Assembly: GCA_958295695.1 (NCBI GenBank)
Contig: OY282363.1
Coordinates: 1,988,225-2,052,224 of the forward strand
Length of the DNA: 64,000 nt
Direction of reading: 5' to 3'
DNA from: an uncultured Alphaproteobacteria bacterium
Lineage (GTDB): Bacteria > Pseudomonadota > Alphaproteobacteria > SP197
In this document: positions 31,306 to 43,082 of the stretch, in pieces
How positions within the stretch are numbered: the first letter of the stretch is position 1
How the letters are laid out: each line of letters begins with the position of its first letter
The notes under the pieces: generated by a model
What the model was told of the DNA's origin: nothing
Databases searched by the model: none
What the model saw: only the letters and a program-made list of their open reading frames with translations
Translations under genes and position numbers: made by a program

Positions 31306-31779
31306 CTAGAACGGGATCTCGTCGTCGATATCGGCGCCGCCGCCGCTTCCGCCCGGCTCGTCGTAGCCGCCTCCGCCGTAGCCGTCGCTGCCGCCGGCCC
31401 AGCCGCCGGTGGCCCTCTCCCCGCCGCCGCCCCGGCTGTCGAGCATCACCATGGTGGCGTTGAAGCCGCGCAGCACCACCTCCGTGCTGTAGCGGTCCTG
31501 GCCTGACTGGTCCTGCCACTTGCGCGTCTGGAGCTGGCCTTCGAAATAGACCTTGCTGCCCTTGCGCAGGTACTTTTCGGCGACCTCCGCGAGCTTACCG
31601 AAGATGATGACCCGGTGCCATTCGGTCTTTTCACGGCGTTCGCCCGTCTGCCTGTCGTTCCAGGATTCCGAGGTCGCGAGCGAGAGGTTGGCGACGGGGT
31701 CGCCGCTCTGCATGCGCCGGATCTCCGGATCGCGCCCCAGGTTGCCGACCAGGATGACCTTGTTGACGCTTCCGGCCAT
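31306..31779 (-). CDS. ssb: Single-stranded DNA-binding protein
   Basis: A 157-residue protein with an OB-fold ([60 protein letters not shown]) and a glycine-rich linker ending in the acidic tip DDEIPF that recruits partner proteins. The second of two close ATGs is favoured because GGAG lies seven bases before it but only one or two before the first. It is divergent from uvrA, as in many bacteria, and a LexA-type box overlaps its leader. Confidence 0.97.
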   Translation of the reverse strand: MAGSVNKVILVGNLGRDPEIRRMQSGDPVANLSLATSESWNDRQTGERREKTEWHRVIIFGKLAEVAEKYLRKGSKVYFEGQLQTRKWQDQSGQDRYSTEVVLRGFNATMVMLDSRGGGGERATGGWAGGSDGYGGGGYDEPGGSGGGADIDDEIPF

Positions 31780-31794
31780 GTTCATTCTCCGTTC
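31780..31794. promoter_or_regulatory. Candidate LexA (SOS) box between ssb and uvrA
   Basis: GTTC (31780-31783), seven bases, GTTC (31791-31794): an exact match to the alphaproteobacterial GTTC-N7-GTTC LexA site. On the minus strand it reads GAAC-N7-GAAC and covers the ssb ribosome binding site, ending at its ATG. It is 169 bp from the uvrA start. The match is short, so chance is possible, but uvrA is a classical SOS gene. Confidence 0.6.
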
Positions 31795-31962
31795 TCGAAT
31801 GTCCGCCGCACCCTAGCCGGTCATGGCCGTGTTGTCACGAGTCGCGGAAGGGAGCGTTCCGGCGGACCTTACAGGCGTCCGAAAGCCCGCGAAACGCGCG
31901 GGCGGAGCGCTATCCACAGGACCCTTGCCAGCCATGGTCCGGGGTCCTAAGCAGGGCGGGCG

Positions 31963-34818
<2,856 letters not shown>

Positions 34819-34851
34819 AGCGTCATCCTGCCGGATGGGATCGGAGCCGGT

Positions 34852-34955
34852 CCCTTTCGGCAGGCTCGGGACAGGCCCTCGATACGGCGCTTCGCGCCAC
34901 CTCGGGACGTGGGGAGAATCGCGAACGCCCCTCACCCCGAGGCGCGCATCGAAGG
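34852..34955. repeat. Intergenic palindromic repeat, copy B
   Basis: CCCTTTCGGCAGGCTCGGGAC is followed by CCTCGATACGGCGCTTCGCGCC, CTCGGGACGTGGGG and CCCCTCACCCCGAGG. The elements match copies at 12 kb and 46 kb. The GGCGCTTCGCGCC segment can form a small hairpin. It lies between the convergent uvrA and PotD-like genes; the rest of the 169-bp gap has no coding potential. Confidence 0.7.
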
Positions 34956-34987
34956 GCGGCCGTTCGGAACGCCCGAGTCTTCCGGGA

Positions 34988-36124
34988 TCACATGCCCGCC
35001 TTCACCTCTTCCCAGAGCGTGGCGACCTTCTCCAGGTTGTCCATCTTCTCCATGAAGATCGTGTTGGAGAGATAGCTCTCGACATCCTTGGCCAGGCCGA
35101 TCGAGCGCAGGAATTCGTCGTCGAACGGCTCGTAGGCCTTGATGTTGGCGTGGCCGTAGTGCCAGTTCTCGATCTCGAAGACGCCCGCCTCCGGCGAGAT
35201 GAACGAGTCGATCGCGTCGTGCGCCTTCTCGTACATCCCGTGTTCGCGCGCCGCGGGATGGATGCACAGGCCGCACACCCAGGTCATCGCGCCTTCCCTC
35301 GGCGTCATCCAGATCCAATCGGCGTCCGGGTCGGCCTCCTGGGCGTTCCAGATCAGCGAGTTCCAGGCGACCGCCATGACGACCTCGCCGGAGGCCATCA
35401 TCTGCGCGACCTCCGTCATCGAGCTGCCGAGGGTCCGGTTGAGCGGAAGCTGTTCGGCCAGCTTGGCGTGGACTTCGACGAGCTGCTCGTCGCTCAGACG
35501 CCAGGGGTCGTAGCCGAGGACGATCGCGGCGACGATCGTGGCGTCCGTGGAATAGTCGATCATCGACACCCGGCCGGCGTATTTCTCGTCCCACACCGCG
35601 CTCCAGGTGTGGTTCTCCGGATTGGCGTACTCCGGCGCCAGATCGCCGCGGACCATGATGGAGGTCTGGCCCCAATCCTCGGGCACGAAGTGGGTCTCGC
35701 CGTCGATCTCGACGCCGGTCATCGTCTTGAACTGCGGGATGAGGTCGTCCCAGTTGCTCAAGAGGCCGGTGTCGATCGCCGTGGTGAACCCGGCGTCGTA
35801 CCAGATGGGCACGACCGCCGAGCACGGGAAATGCATGTCGGGCTCGTAGCCGCCCCGCATCTTGTTGAACGCGCTGTCCTCGTCGTCGAAGAACGTGTAG
35901 TTCGGCTCGCGTCCGTGCTTCTCGACGTAGTGCGTCATGAACTCGGGACTGTCGTACCCGACCCAGGTGAAGAAGACCGGGTGGTCGTCGTCGATGGCCT
36001 GGGCGCCGGCCCGCACGGCGGGCATGGCCACCGTGCCGACGCCGAACGCCCCCATCAGCTTCTTGGCCTGGCGGCGGCTCAGCTTGCCTTCGAAGAGAAG
36101 GTCCTTGAATTGGTTGACTTCCAT
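34988..36124 (-). CDS. Second orphan PotD-like solute-binding protein
   Basis: A 378-residue type 2 periplasmic binding protein of the spermidine/putrescine family. Its N-terminus carries a twin-arginine-like signal [22 protein letters not shown] after about 16 residues of cytoplasmic lead. Later features include [41 protein letters not shown] and a [19 protein letters not shown] stretch typical of the hinge. No transporter genes are next to it. It differs clearly from the other orphan at 18.4 kb, so the two are not recent duplicates. Confidence 0.9.
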   Translation of the reverse strand: MEVNQFKDLLFEGKLSRRQAKKLMGAFGVGTVAMPAVRAGAQAIDDDHPVFFTWVGYDSPEFMTHYVEKHGREPNYTFFDDEDSAFNKMRGGYEPDMHFPCSAVVPIWYDAGFTTAIDTGLLSNWDDLIPQFKTMTGVEIDGETHFVPEDWGQTSIMVRGDLAPEYANPENHTWSAVWDEKYAGRVSMIDYSTDATIVAAIVLGYDPWRLSDEQLVEVHAKLAEQLPLNRTLGSSMTEVAQMMASGEVVMAVAWNSLIWNAQEADPDADWIWMTPREGAMTWVCGLCIHPAAREHGMYEKAHDAIDSFISPEAGVFEIENWHYGHANIKAYEPFDDEFLRSIGLAKDVESYLSNTIFMEKMDNLEKVATLWEEVKAGM

Positions 36125-36227
36125 GTTGCCTCCCCGTGGGGCTCACGGCGAAGCCGGTCTCCCATGCGCCATGCTAGACTGGCCTCGAGTCCGTCTCAAT
36201 CTCCAACGGGCGGGCGGGGCGAAGGCC

Positions 36228-36525
36228 ATGGGCCGTGTTTTCGACCACATCATCGTCGGCGCCGGATCCGCGGGCTGCGTTCTGGCGCGCCGGCTGAGCG
36301 AGGATCCGGACGTCCGCGTCCTGCTGCTGGAGGCGGGTCCGCGGGACACGAGCACCCGCCACAACTGGATGTACCGGACCGAGCCGGAGCCAGGCCTCGG
36401 CGGAGAGCCGGCGTTCTGCCCGCGCGGCAAGGTGCTGGGCGGATCGAGCAGCATCGACGGCATGGCCTTCGTGCGCGGCCACGCCGACGATTTCAACGAC
36501 TGGGCCGGCGGCGGCGGGGCGCTAC
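36228..36525 (+). pseudogene. Truncated GMC oxidoreductase (choline dehydrogenase-like), N-terminal fragment
   Basis: The first 98 codons from the ATG at 36228 match the FAD-binding start of GMC oxidoreductases: [29 protein letters not shown], then [20 protein letters not shown] and [13 protein letters not shown] full enzyme has about 530 residues. After about 36515 the frame runs into unrelated GC-rich sequence where the partner motif (WxYxxVLPYF) should be, and the opposite strand becomes coding-like. The gene is therefore cut, either by a recombination event linked to the neighbouring phage-like genes or by an assembly join. Confidence 0.8.
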
Positions 36526-36620
36526 GTGGGCCGGTTCTTCCAGTGCAGGGGGCGGCCCGCGGGGGGGGGCGGAGGGTCGTCCGGACCGCGCGGCGGCATG
36601 AGGCCGCGATAGTATTCGCC

Positions 36621-36758
36621 CTAGAGGCGAAGACGCTCGAGGGTCTCGTCGTCGGGCGGGGGGCCTTCGTCCGAGGCGACCGGCCAGCCTTCCTCGTCGA
36701 ACACGATGAAGCCGGCGCCGGCCATGCGCTCTCCGATGGCGCCTTTCTTCGCGGCCAT
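36621..36758 (-). CDS. Small acidic protein of unknown function, phage-remnant context
   Basis: A 45-residue product ([20 protein letters not shown], ending [10 protein letters not shown]) with a GGAG binding site ten bases before the ATG. After its TAG stop the same frame continues without another stop until 36522 as [20 protein letters not shown] and a basic end, which reads like protein sequence. So the TAG may be a disabling mutation in a longer gene. It follows the ADP-ribosyltransferase gene by 11 bp. No family is recognised. Confidence 0.5.
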   Translation of the reverse strand: MAAKKGAIGERMAGAGFIVFDEEGWPVASDEGPPPDDETLERLRL

Positions 36759-36769
36759 CGCGCCCTCCT

Positions 36770-37312
36770 TCAGTCGCCGTCCTCGATGGCTTCCATGATA
36801 TAGATCCGGCCGGGCCCGGCATAGCCCGCATGGGCGCCGTCGACGATCTCGACGACGCGGAAGCGCTGCAACGGCCCGAACGTCACCTCCTGCTCCAGCT
36901 CGTTCTCGACCACGGCGCCCGCGCCCTTGCGGGCGCGGATCTTCACCAGCGAGCCGCCCTCGCCGGAGAAGCGCTGGGCGGTGCGCCACGAGGCGGACGT
37001 CGACGTGAACTCCCTTGCGCGGAAGCTCTCGCCGACCGTCCAGTCGCCGGCCCGGTCCACGCCGCGCCAGAGCGTCATGTCCCCGGCGAGCGGCTTCATC
37101 GCCTCGGTCATGTCGCCGGCGATGGCGCGGGTCGCCGCCGAGGGTGGCGGGCGCCCCTCGCGCAACGCGACGTCGATGTCGGCGTAGGCGTCGCCGTAGT
37201 AGCCGGCGGCGCGGCCCGGCAGGTCGGAGGCCGCGACGTGGCCCGGCGCGCGGGCGCGTAGCCCCACTCGGCGAGGTCGTCGTCGGAGAGCTGGATCGCG
37301 GGGCAGCGGCAC
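36770..37312 (-). CDS. ADP-ribosyltransferase-fold protein, probable phage remnant
   Basis: From about residue 35 the product shows the layout of an R-S-E class ADP-ribosyltransferase: arginine in LWRGVD, FTSTS, and the ELEQEV string that supplies the paired glutamates. The first 30 residues from GTG 37312 are arginine-rich and look out of frame; the next frame in the same place reads [21 protein letters not shown], and PCRC resembles the end of phage Mu F-like minor head proteins. A frameshift near 37250-37265, in a GC-repeat run, would join the two. The original gene was probably longer. Toxin and head-protein ADP-ribosyltransferases share this fold. Confidence 0.6.
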   Translation of the reverse strand: MPLPRDPALRRRPRRVGLRARAPGHVAASDLPGRAAGYYGDAYADIDVALREGRPPPSAATRAIAGDMTEAMKPLAGDMTLWRGVDRAGDWTVGESFRAREFTSTSASWRTAQRFSGEGGSLVKIRARKGAGAVVENELEQEVTFGPLQRFRVVEIVDGAHAGYAGPGRIYIMEAIEDGD

Positions 37313-37391
37313 GGAAAGTAAGGGACGCTTCGCCCCGGCCCGGCCGGGCGGAAACCGCCCTTGCGCGGCGCCGCTTTCGAACGGCGGCCGT

Positions 37392-38546
37392 TCAGCGCCG
37401 GAAGTGCTTCGAGAGCGCCAGGCCCTGCCCCTGATAGTGGCTGCCGAGATCGGAACCGTAGAGCGCGTCGGGCGTGTCGGTCAGCCGCTCGTAGCACAGG
37501 CGTCCCATGATCTGGCCGTGCTCCAGGAGGAACGGCACCTCATGGCTGCGCACCTCCAGCACGCCCCTGGACCCCGCGTCGTCGTTGGGGCTCCAGCCGA
37601 AACCGGGATCGAAGAAACCGGCGTAGTGGACCCGGAACTCGCCCACGAGCGTGTCGTAGGCGACCATCTCCGCGGCGTGGTCCGGCGGCACCCTGACCCG
37701 CTCCCGCGTCGCCAGGATGTGGAAATCGTTGGGGTCGAGGATGAGGCCCGCGCCGCGCCGCGCGAAGATCGGGTCCCAGAAGTCCTCGGGGTCGAGCGCA
37801 CCTTTCCGGTCCACGTCGATCACGCCCGTATGCTGCTTGGCGCGGTAGCCGACCAGCGATCCCTCCCCCTCGCCATGGAGGTCCAGCGTGAACGCCATCG
37901 AGTTCTCGCGGAACGGCTCGACTCCCTCCAGCGCGTCCGTCAGCCGGTGCCGCTCGTGAAGCCGCTTGAGGGTCGCCTCGCCGAACACGGGCGATCCCCG
38001 CCTCAGACGCAGTTGGCACAGCTTCGATCCCTTCCTGACCACCACGCTGAACGTGCGCGGCGAAACCTCGGCGTAGAGCCTGCCCTTGTATCCCTTGGGC
38101 ACGCGGTCGAATTCGGTGGCGTAGTCGGCGATGACGCGGGTGAAGATGTCGAGCCGCCCGGTCGAGCTCCGGGGGTTGGCGATGCCGACCGCCCCGCCGC
38201 CCAGCCGCAAGGCCTCCTGCAGCGGCGCGATGTAGACGCAGCCGCGCTCCAGTACGGAGCCCTCGGAAAGATCGACGCGGTGCATGCCGATCTCCCGCAG
38301 CTTGTCCTCGACCGTGGCCTTCGGACCCGGCAGAAACGACGAACGCACGCGCCAAGCCTCGTCGCCCAGGCGCAGGTCGATGCTGGAGGGCTGGATCTGA
38401 TCGGCCTCCAAGGGGGTGTCGGGCACGATCTCGTTGCCGATCAGCGCGCGGATGCGCTGCGAGGGCAGAACCCCCGTGGTGAAAGCCGCGCCGCCGCGGG
38501 ATTCCTCGACCAATCCCGGAATGAACCGCGCCGAAGCCTGTGCCAT
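37392..38546 (-). CDS. dcd: 2'-deoxycytidine 5'-triphosphate deaminase, two-domain form
   Basis: A 384-residue protein with two dUTPase/Dcd-like beta-barrel repeats. The first has QIQPSSIDLRLGD, then ANPRSSTGRLDIFTRVIADY with RVPKGYKGRLYAEV, the region that holds the deaminase arginine, serine and glutamate; the second has DVDRKGALDPEDFWDP and a GFFDPGFGWSPN strand. The double length is typical of alphaproteobacteria, compared with about 190 residues in E. coli. It makes dUTP from dCTP as a step to dTTP. The next gene downstream is the phage-like remnant. Confidence 0.92.
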   Translation of the reverse strand: MAQASARFIPGLVEESRGGAAFTTGVLPSQRIRALIGNEIVPDTPLEADQIQPSSIDLRLGDEAWRVRSSFLPGPKATVEDKLREIGMHRVDLSEGSVLERGCVYIAPLQEALRLGGGAVGIANPRSSTGRLDIFTRVIADYATEFDRVPKGYKGRLYAEVSPRTFSVVVRKGSKLCQLRLRRGSPVFGEATLKRLHERHRLTDALEGVEPFRENSMAFTLDLHGEGEGSLVGYRAKQHTGVIDVDRKGALDPEDFWDPIFARRGAGLILDPNDFHILATRERVRVPPDHAAEMVAYDTLVGEFRVHYAGFFDPGFGWSPNDDAGSRGVLEVRSHEVPFLLEHGQIMGRLCYERLTDTPDALYGSDLGSHYQGQGLALSKHFRR

Positions 38547-38682
38547 CGTTCCGCCCGCTCGCCGAACCGGACCCTAGCAGGTCGCCGGTCCGGCCGAAGC
38601 ATCCCGGTCGAGGACTTGTGCACAACCCCGGCGCCGCCCGATCGCGGTTGACGCATCCGGGGAGCGATCCTACCTCAACTCC

Positions 38683-40044
38683 ATGACCCGGCCCATCCAC
38701 GTCATCGGCGGCGGGCTCGCGGGCTGCGAGGCGGCTTGGCAGATCGCGCGGGCCGGACTGCCGGCGATCCTCCACGAGATGCGGCCCCACCGCCGCACCG
38801 AGGCGCACAGGACGGACACGCTGGCCGAGCTCGTCTGCTCCAACTCGTTCCGCTCCGACGACGCCGAAACCAACGCCGTGGGCCTTCTGCACGAGGAATT
38901 GCGGCGGAGCGGCTCGCTGATCGTGGCCGCGGCCGACGCGCACCGGGTCCCCGCCGGCGGCGCGCTCGCGGTCGACCGCGACGGTTTCGCCGAGGCGGTG
39001 CAGTCCGCGATCGGGAACGAGGCGCTGGTCGCCGTCGAACGCGGCGAGGCGACCGGCCTGCCCACGCCGGACGACGGTCTCGCGATCGTCGCGACCGGCC
39101 CCCTGACATCGGCCGCCCTCGCCGAGGCGATCCATGGCGCGACCGGCGCGGACGCGCTGGCCTTCTTCGACGCCATCGCCCCCATCGTCCATCGCGACAG
39201 CATCGATTTCGACAAGGTCTGGTGGCAGTCCCGCTACGACAAGCCGGGACCGTCCGGCGACGGGGCCGCCTACATCAACTGCCCGCTGTCGATGGCCGAG
39301 TACGACGTCTTCATCGACGCCCTGACCGCGGCGGAGACGGCGCCGTTCAGGGACTGGGAGAAGGACACGCCCTACTTCGAAGGCTGTCTGCCCATCGAGG
39401 TGATGTGCGAACGCGGACGCAACACCCCGCGGCACGGGCCCATGAAGCCCGTGGGTCTCGCGAATCCCCATTCCGACGAGAAACCCTTCGCGGTCGTGCA
39501 GCTCCGCCAGGACAACGCGCTCGGCACCCTGTTCAACATGGTGGGCTTCCAGACCAAGCTGAAGCACGGCGAGCAGGCGCGCGTCTTCCGCATGATTCCC
39601 GGACTCGAGAAGGCCGAGTTCGCCCGGCTCGGCGGCGTTCACCGCAACACCTTCATCAACAGCCCGGCCCTGCTCGACGGCGCCCTCAGGCTGCGAAGCC
39701 GGCCGCACATCCGCTTCGCCGGTCAGATCGCCGGCGTCGAGGGTTATGTCGAAAGCACCGCCATCGGCCTTCTGGCGGGCCGTTTCGCCGTGCTGGAGCA
39801 CGGGGGACGCGCCATCGTGCCGCCGCCCGCGACGACGGCCCTGGGGGCGCTCCTGAACCACGTGACCGTCGGCGCGGACACCGAGACCTTCCAGCCGATG
39901 AACTGCAACTTCGGTCTCTTCCCGCCGCCCGGCGGCGCGACAACCGGCAAGCGGCCCGGCAAGGCGGAACGGCGGAGCCTTTGGGTCTCCCGCGCCAGGG
40001 CCGACCTCGGAACCTGGCTCGCAAGAAGCCGGGAGGCGGCATAG
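38683..40044 (+). CDS. trmFO: Methylenetetrahydrofolate-tRNA-(uracil-5-)-methyltransferase TrmFO
   Basis: A 453-residue FAD protein that methylates U54 in the T-loop of tRNA using methylene-THF. [21 protein letters not shown] is the dinucleotide fold, and [46 protein letters not shown] and [10 protein letters not shown] are signature blocks, the cysteine in the CSN and PIEVMC regions being functionally important in the family. It is divergent from dcd and convergent with the NDUFAF6-like gene. Confidence 0.97.
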   Translation: MTRPIHVIGGGLAGCEAAWQIARAGLPAILHEMRPHRRTEAHRTDTLAELVCSNSFRSDDAETNAVGLLHEELRRSGSLIVAAADAHRVPAGGALAVDRDGFAEAVQSAIGNEALVAVERGEATGLPTPDDGLAIVATGPLTSAALAEAIHGATGADALAFFDAIAPIVHRDSIDFDKVWWQSRYDKPGPSGDGAAYINCPLSMAEYDVFIDALTAAETAPFRDWEKDTPYFEGCLPIEVMCERGRNTPRHGPMKPVGLANPHSDEKPFAVVQLRQDNALGTLFNMVGFQTKLKHGEQARVFRMIPGLEKAEFARLGGVHRNTFINSPALLDGALRLRSRPHIRFAGQIAGVEGYVESTAIGLLAGRFAVLEHGGRAIVPPPATTALGALLNHVTVGADTETFQPMNCNFGLFPPPGGATTGKRPGKAERRSLWVSRARADLGTWLARSREAA

Positions 40045-40067
40045 GCCCCGACGGCGTCCGTCCCGCG

Positions 40068-40913
40068 TCAGTACCGCCCCAGAAGCATGCGCCAGAGCAC
40101 GGCGAGCTGGCGTCCGCCGCCGCCGCTCAGATAAGCCGCGTCGAAGGGGTTGTAGCCATTGTGCCGCAGGGTCGCGAGGTCGCGCGCCGCGAAGGCGAGC
40201 GGAAGCATGGCCGGCAGAACCTGCTTCGGCACGCCGCGCCGCGCAGCGCGCGCCCGTTTCAGGTGCAGGTCCGCGCGCTCGACGACCTTGCGCACCGCCT
40301 TCGAGATCCTGTCGTTGTGCTCCCGTCTCAGGATATCCCGCGGCCGGAGCCGCAGAGGCTCGAGCAGCTCCGCCGGCAACGCCGTGCGGCCCCGCGCGGC
40401 CCAGGCGTCGGTCGACCGCAGCATACCGCCGAGCGCGGCGGCGCGGCCGGCGTCTCCGCACACGGTCTCGATCCGGTCGCCTTCCCCTCCCATGAGCCGC
40501 GCGGCCTGACGCATCAGGCTGCCCACCGCGCGGGCGCCGCGGTCCGCCAGATCGTCCAGTGTGGCGGGCGGCTCGGGAGCCATGTCGGCCGCGCGCGCGT
40601 CGATCATCGCGTCGAGCAGGGACCGGTCGAACAGGGGCCAAGTCCCGGCCAGCGCCTCGACCACATCGTGCCGGCGCGGCGCTCCGGTCTCGACGCCATC
40701 GAGCGCCTCGCGCCACCACCGCAAGCGGATCCCGCCCAGCGCCGGTTCGGACACCGCCTCGCGCGCCCGCGCGAGCTCGTGGTTGAAGGCGTAGAGCGCG
40801 AAGAGCGGTTCGCGTTTCGCCGACGGCGCGAACAACGTGCAGAAAAAGCGGTCGGGATCGTTCTCGCGAACGATGCGGCCGCAGGCCGAGAGCTCTTCGC
40901 CGCGCCGGGCCAC
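40068..40913 (-). CDS. Squalene/phytoene synthase family protein, NDUFAF6-like
   Basis: A 281-residue helical protein with the family shape: DRFFCTLFAPSAKREPLFALYAFNHELARAREAVSEP and LRWWREALD, the latter common to this subgroup. The aspartate-rich motifs needed for prenyl transfer (DxxxD) are lost (first motif reads ELARARE). That pattern fits the NDUFAF6 group, which in mitochondria helps assemble respiratory complex I. It is found near secDF in alphaproteobacteria, as here, where a PuuD-like gene and a tiny membrane protein gene lie between. Confidence 0.82.
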   Translation of the reverse strand: MARRGEELSACGRIVRENDPDRFFCTLFAPSAKREPLFALYAFNHELARAREAVSEPALGGIRLRWWREALDGVETGAPRRHDVVEALAGTWPLFDRSLLDAMIDARAADMAPEPPATLDDLADRGARAVGSLMRQAARLMGGEGDRIETVCGDAGRAAALGGMLRSTDAWAARGRTALPAELLEPLRLRPRDILRREHNDRISKAVRKVVERADLHLKRARAARRGVPKQVLPAMLPLAFAARDLATLRHNGYNPFDAAYLSGGGGRQLAVLWRMLLGRY

Positions 40914-41123
40914 GGTTCACGTCACGGTAGGTTGTCCACGCGGGAAAGGACGGGCGAACCCCGCCCGAACTGGACATCCGAAAATCTTTCGCACAAGAAT
41001 GCGCGTCTTGAGGGATGGGCGCGTCGCGGGTCCTCGCGCTCGTCCCGTTTCGGTTTCCGGCGAGAAGCGTCGTTCGAGCCGGAGAGCGAAGCGGTATTCG
41101 GATTCACCGGTGGTGGGGAGGCA

Positions 41124-41213
41124 ATGGCCAAAATTCTCGAATCGCTCCAAGGCACGGTTATCGCGGGCATCGTCCTGACGGTCGTCGTCGCCATCATTCT
41201 GCTTTCGCTCTGA
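41124..41213 (+). CDS. 29-residue single-span membrane peptide
   Basis: The ATG at 41124 follows GGGGAGG closely and opens a frame for MAKILESLQGT and then a hydrophobic span VIAGIVLTVVVAIILLSL before TGA. The gene ends 23 bp before the PuuD-like gene, in the same direction. Its small size makes any call tentative. The binding site spacing is short. No function known. Confidence 0.5.
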   Translation: MAKILESLQGTVIAGIVLTVVVAIILLSL

Positions 41214-41236
41214 CGCGGCCGCAAGGAGGGAACATC

Positions 41237-41734
41237 ATGGACGAACTCTCTTTCCTGTTCCGCTGGATGCACGTCCTGTCGGGAGTCATGTGGATCGGCC
41301 TGCTGTGGTACTTCAACTTCGTGCAGATCCCGAACATGCCGAAGATACCGGACGAGCAGAAACCCGCGATCGGCAAGGTGATCGCGCCGGCCGCGCTCTT
41401 CTGGTTCCGCTGGGGCGCGATGGCCACCATCGCGACCGGGCTGATCCTGGCCGGGCTGAACGGCTACCTCGTCCCCGCCATTCTGGTCGGCGCCACCGAC
41501 GGCGGCGTGAGCACCGCGATCGGGATCGGCATGTGGCTGGGGGCCATCATGTGGTTCAACGTCTGGTTCGTGATCTGGCCGAACCAGAAGCGCGCGCTCG
41601 GCATCGTCGAGGCGGACGCCGACGCCAAGAAGGCGTCGGCCCGCACCGCGATGCTGTTCTCCAGGACGAATACGATGCTGTCGCTCCCCATGCTCTTCTG
41701 CATGGTCTCGGCGCAGAACGCCTGGTACTTCTGA
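41237..41734 (+). CDS. PuuD-like urate hydroxylase N-terminal membrane domain protein
   Basis: A 165-residue membrane protein with about four spans. It begins MDELSFLFRWMHVLSGVMWIGLLWYFNFVQIP, strongly resembling the membrane domain of PuuD (DUF989), and has WFRWGAMATIATG, IGMWLGAIMWFNVWFVIWPNQKRALG near the middle. Full PuuD has a C-terminal cytochrome c domain; none is present. Histidine in the first span and others could bind haem, but this is not shown. A near-ideal AAGGAGGG site precedes the ATG. The role is unclear; the urate name comes only from homology to the N-terminal half. Confidence 0.75.
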   Translation: MDELSFLFRWMHVLSGVMWIGLLWYFNFVQIPNMPKIPDEQKPAIGKVIAPAALFWFRWGAMATIATGLILAGLNGYLVPAILVGATDGGVSTAIGIGMWLGAIMWFNVWFVIWPNQKRALGIVEADADAKKASARTAMLFSRTNTMLSLPMLFCMVSAQNAWYF

Positions 41735-41789
41735 CGCGCATCGCGGGATGTCGCCGGAAGGGCGGAGGATCGCCTCCGCCCTTCCCGGT

Positions 41790-42158
41790 TCAGACCGCGA
41801 TCAGCGCCGCCGCGACGGCCCTGCCCTCGCCCAGCAACACGTTGTAGGTGCGGCAGGCCGCGCCGGTGTCCATGGCGTCGACGACAATCCGGTGGGCCTT
41901 CAGGATATCGCGTACGGCCCGGGGAACGGTCGGGATCTCGCTGCCGCAGCCCAGAAGCAGGATGTCGACGGCGCCGGCGGCGGCGGTCACCTCGCGGAAG
42001 CTCTCGGGCGCGAGGTCGGCCTTGCGCGAGACCGGCCACGCCATCACCCGATCCGGGAAGACGAGAACCGAGCCGTCATGACGCTCGTCGGCGATGCGGA
42101 AACCGCCGTCTCCATAGGAGGCGATGGCCTTGCGGCCCGGCGAGAGGCCCTCGCTCAC
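41790..42158 (-). CDS. Mth938-like domain protein, NDUFAF3-type
   Basis: A 122-residue protein. SYGDGGFRIADERHDGSVLVFPDRVMAWPV is typical of the N-terminal half, and VDILLLGCGSEIPTVPRAVRDILKAHRIVVDAMDTGAACRTYNVLLGEGR of the C-terminal half. Its mitochondrial relative NDUFAF3 takes part in complex I assembly. The GTG start overlaps the secF stop (GTGA). An NDUFAF6-like gene lies 0.9 kb away, and both belong to the common alphaproteobacterial secDF neighbourhood. Confidence 0.9.
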   Translation of the reverse strand: MSEGLSPGRKAIASYGDGGFRIADERHDGSVLVFPDRVMAWPVSRKADLAPESFREVTAAAGAVDILLLGCGSEIPTVPRAVRDILKAHRIVVDAMDTGAACRTYNVLLGEGRAVAAALIAV

Positions 42159-43072
42159 GCCTCGTCGCCGAAGCCGCGCACGGGCTTGACGTAGAGCAGG
42201 AGCGGCGCGGCGACGAAGAGCGACGAGTAGGTGCCGACGAGCACGCCCCAGATCATCGCCGTCACGAAGGGCGCGATCACCTCGCCGCCGAAGACATGGA
42301 GCGCGGCCAGCGCCAGGAGCGTCGTCGCGCTGGTCACGACGGTGCGCGACAGCGTGTCCGAGAGCGACCGGTCGACGATCTGAAGCATCGACTCCTGCTT
42401 GAACTTGCGCAGATTCTCGCGGATGCGGTCGTAGACCACGACCGTGTCGTTCATCGAGTAGCCCACGATGGTCAGCAGCGCGGCGACGACGGGAAGGTCG
42501 AAATCGATCTGGAACAGGCAGAACATACCGATGGTGAGGCCCACGTCGTGCACCAGGGCCAGCACCGCTCCGATTCCGAACTGCCATTCGAAGCGGAACC
42601 ATATGTAGATCATCATCAGGAGGATCGCGACGAGCACCGCCTGGGCGCCCTTCGAGATCAGCTCGCCCGAGACTTGCGGGCCGACGAACTCGATCCTGCG
42701 GTAGTCGATCTCCGGGAACAGCGCCGACAGCGCGTCCTGCACGGTGTGGACGGCGGCCTGCTGGACGGCCTCGTCTCCCTCCAGCAACGGCACGCGGATC
42801 AGGATATCGTTCGAGGCGCCGAACTCCTGGAGCGAGATGTCGCCGACGCCCAGGCCGTTGAGCTCGGAGCGGAGCCGGCCGAGGTCCGGCGCGGTCGGGG
42901 TCTCGATCTCGATCAGCGTGCCGCCGCGGAAGTCGATGCCGAAGTTGAGGCCCGTCGTCGCCAGCAGAACGCCCGAAGCCAGGAACAGCACGGCGGACAG
43001 CGCCGCGGCCGCCTTGTGATAGCGCATGAAGGGCACGCGCAGGCCGGCCGGAACGAGACGCAGGGGCTTCAT
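42155..43072 (-). CDS. secF: Protein translocase subunit SecF
   Basis: A 305-residue membrane protein with six spans. LNFGIDFRGGTLIEI is the conserved periplasmic start, and IVGYSMNDTVVVYDRIRENLRKF is the D4/D5 region with the key charged residues for proton-driven pulling. The RND-type fold works with SecD behind SecYEG at the periplasmic side. It starts ten bases after the secD stop. Confidence 0.97.
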   Translation of the reverse strand: MKPLRLVPAGLRVPFMRYHKAAAALSAVLFLASGVLLATTGLNFGIDFRGGTLIEIETPTAPDLGRLRSELNGLGVGDISLQEFGASNDILIRVPLLEGDEAVQQAAVHTVQDALSALFPEIDYRRIEFVGPQVSGELISKGAQAVLVAILLMMIYIWFRFEWQFGIGAVLALVHDVGLTIGMFCLFQIDFDLPVVAALLTIVGYSMNDTVVVYDRIRENLRKFKQESMLQIVDRSLSDTLSRTVVTSATTLLALAALHVFGGEVIAPFVTAMIWGVLVGTYSSLFVAAPLLLYVKPVRGFGDEA

Positions 43073-43082
43073 CGTTCCGGCC

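Noticed and set aside
31910-31918. DnaA box-like CTATCCACA before uvrA
   Set aside because: Single site with one mismatch and no other origin features nearby.
36540-36580. Run of nine G as a phase-variable tract
   Set aside because: It lies in decayed sequence, not within an intact contingency gene; an assembly or sequencing problem is as likely.
37540-40977. A very long (1145 codons) minus-strand frame spanning dcd, trmFO and the NDUFAF6-like gene
   Set aside because: It crosses three well-supported genes in other frames and has an unnatural Arg/Gly/Ala composition.
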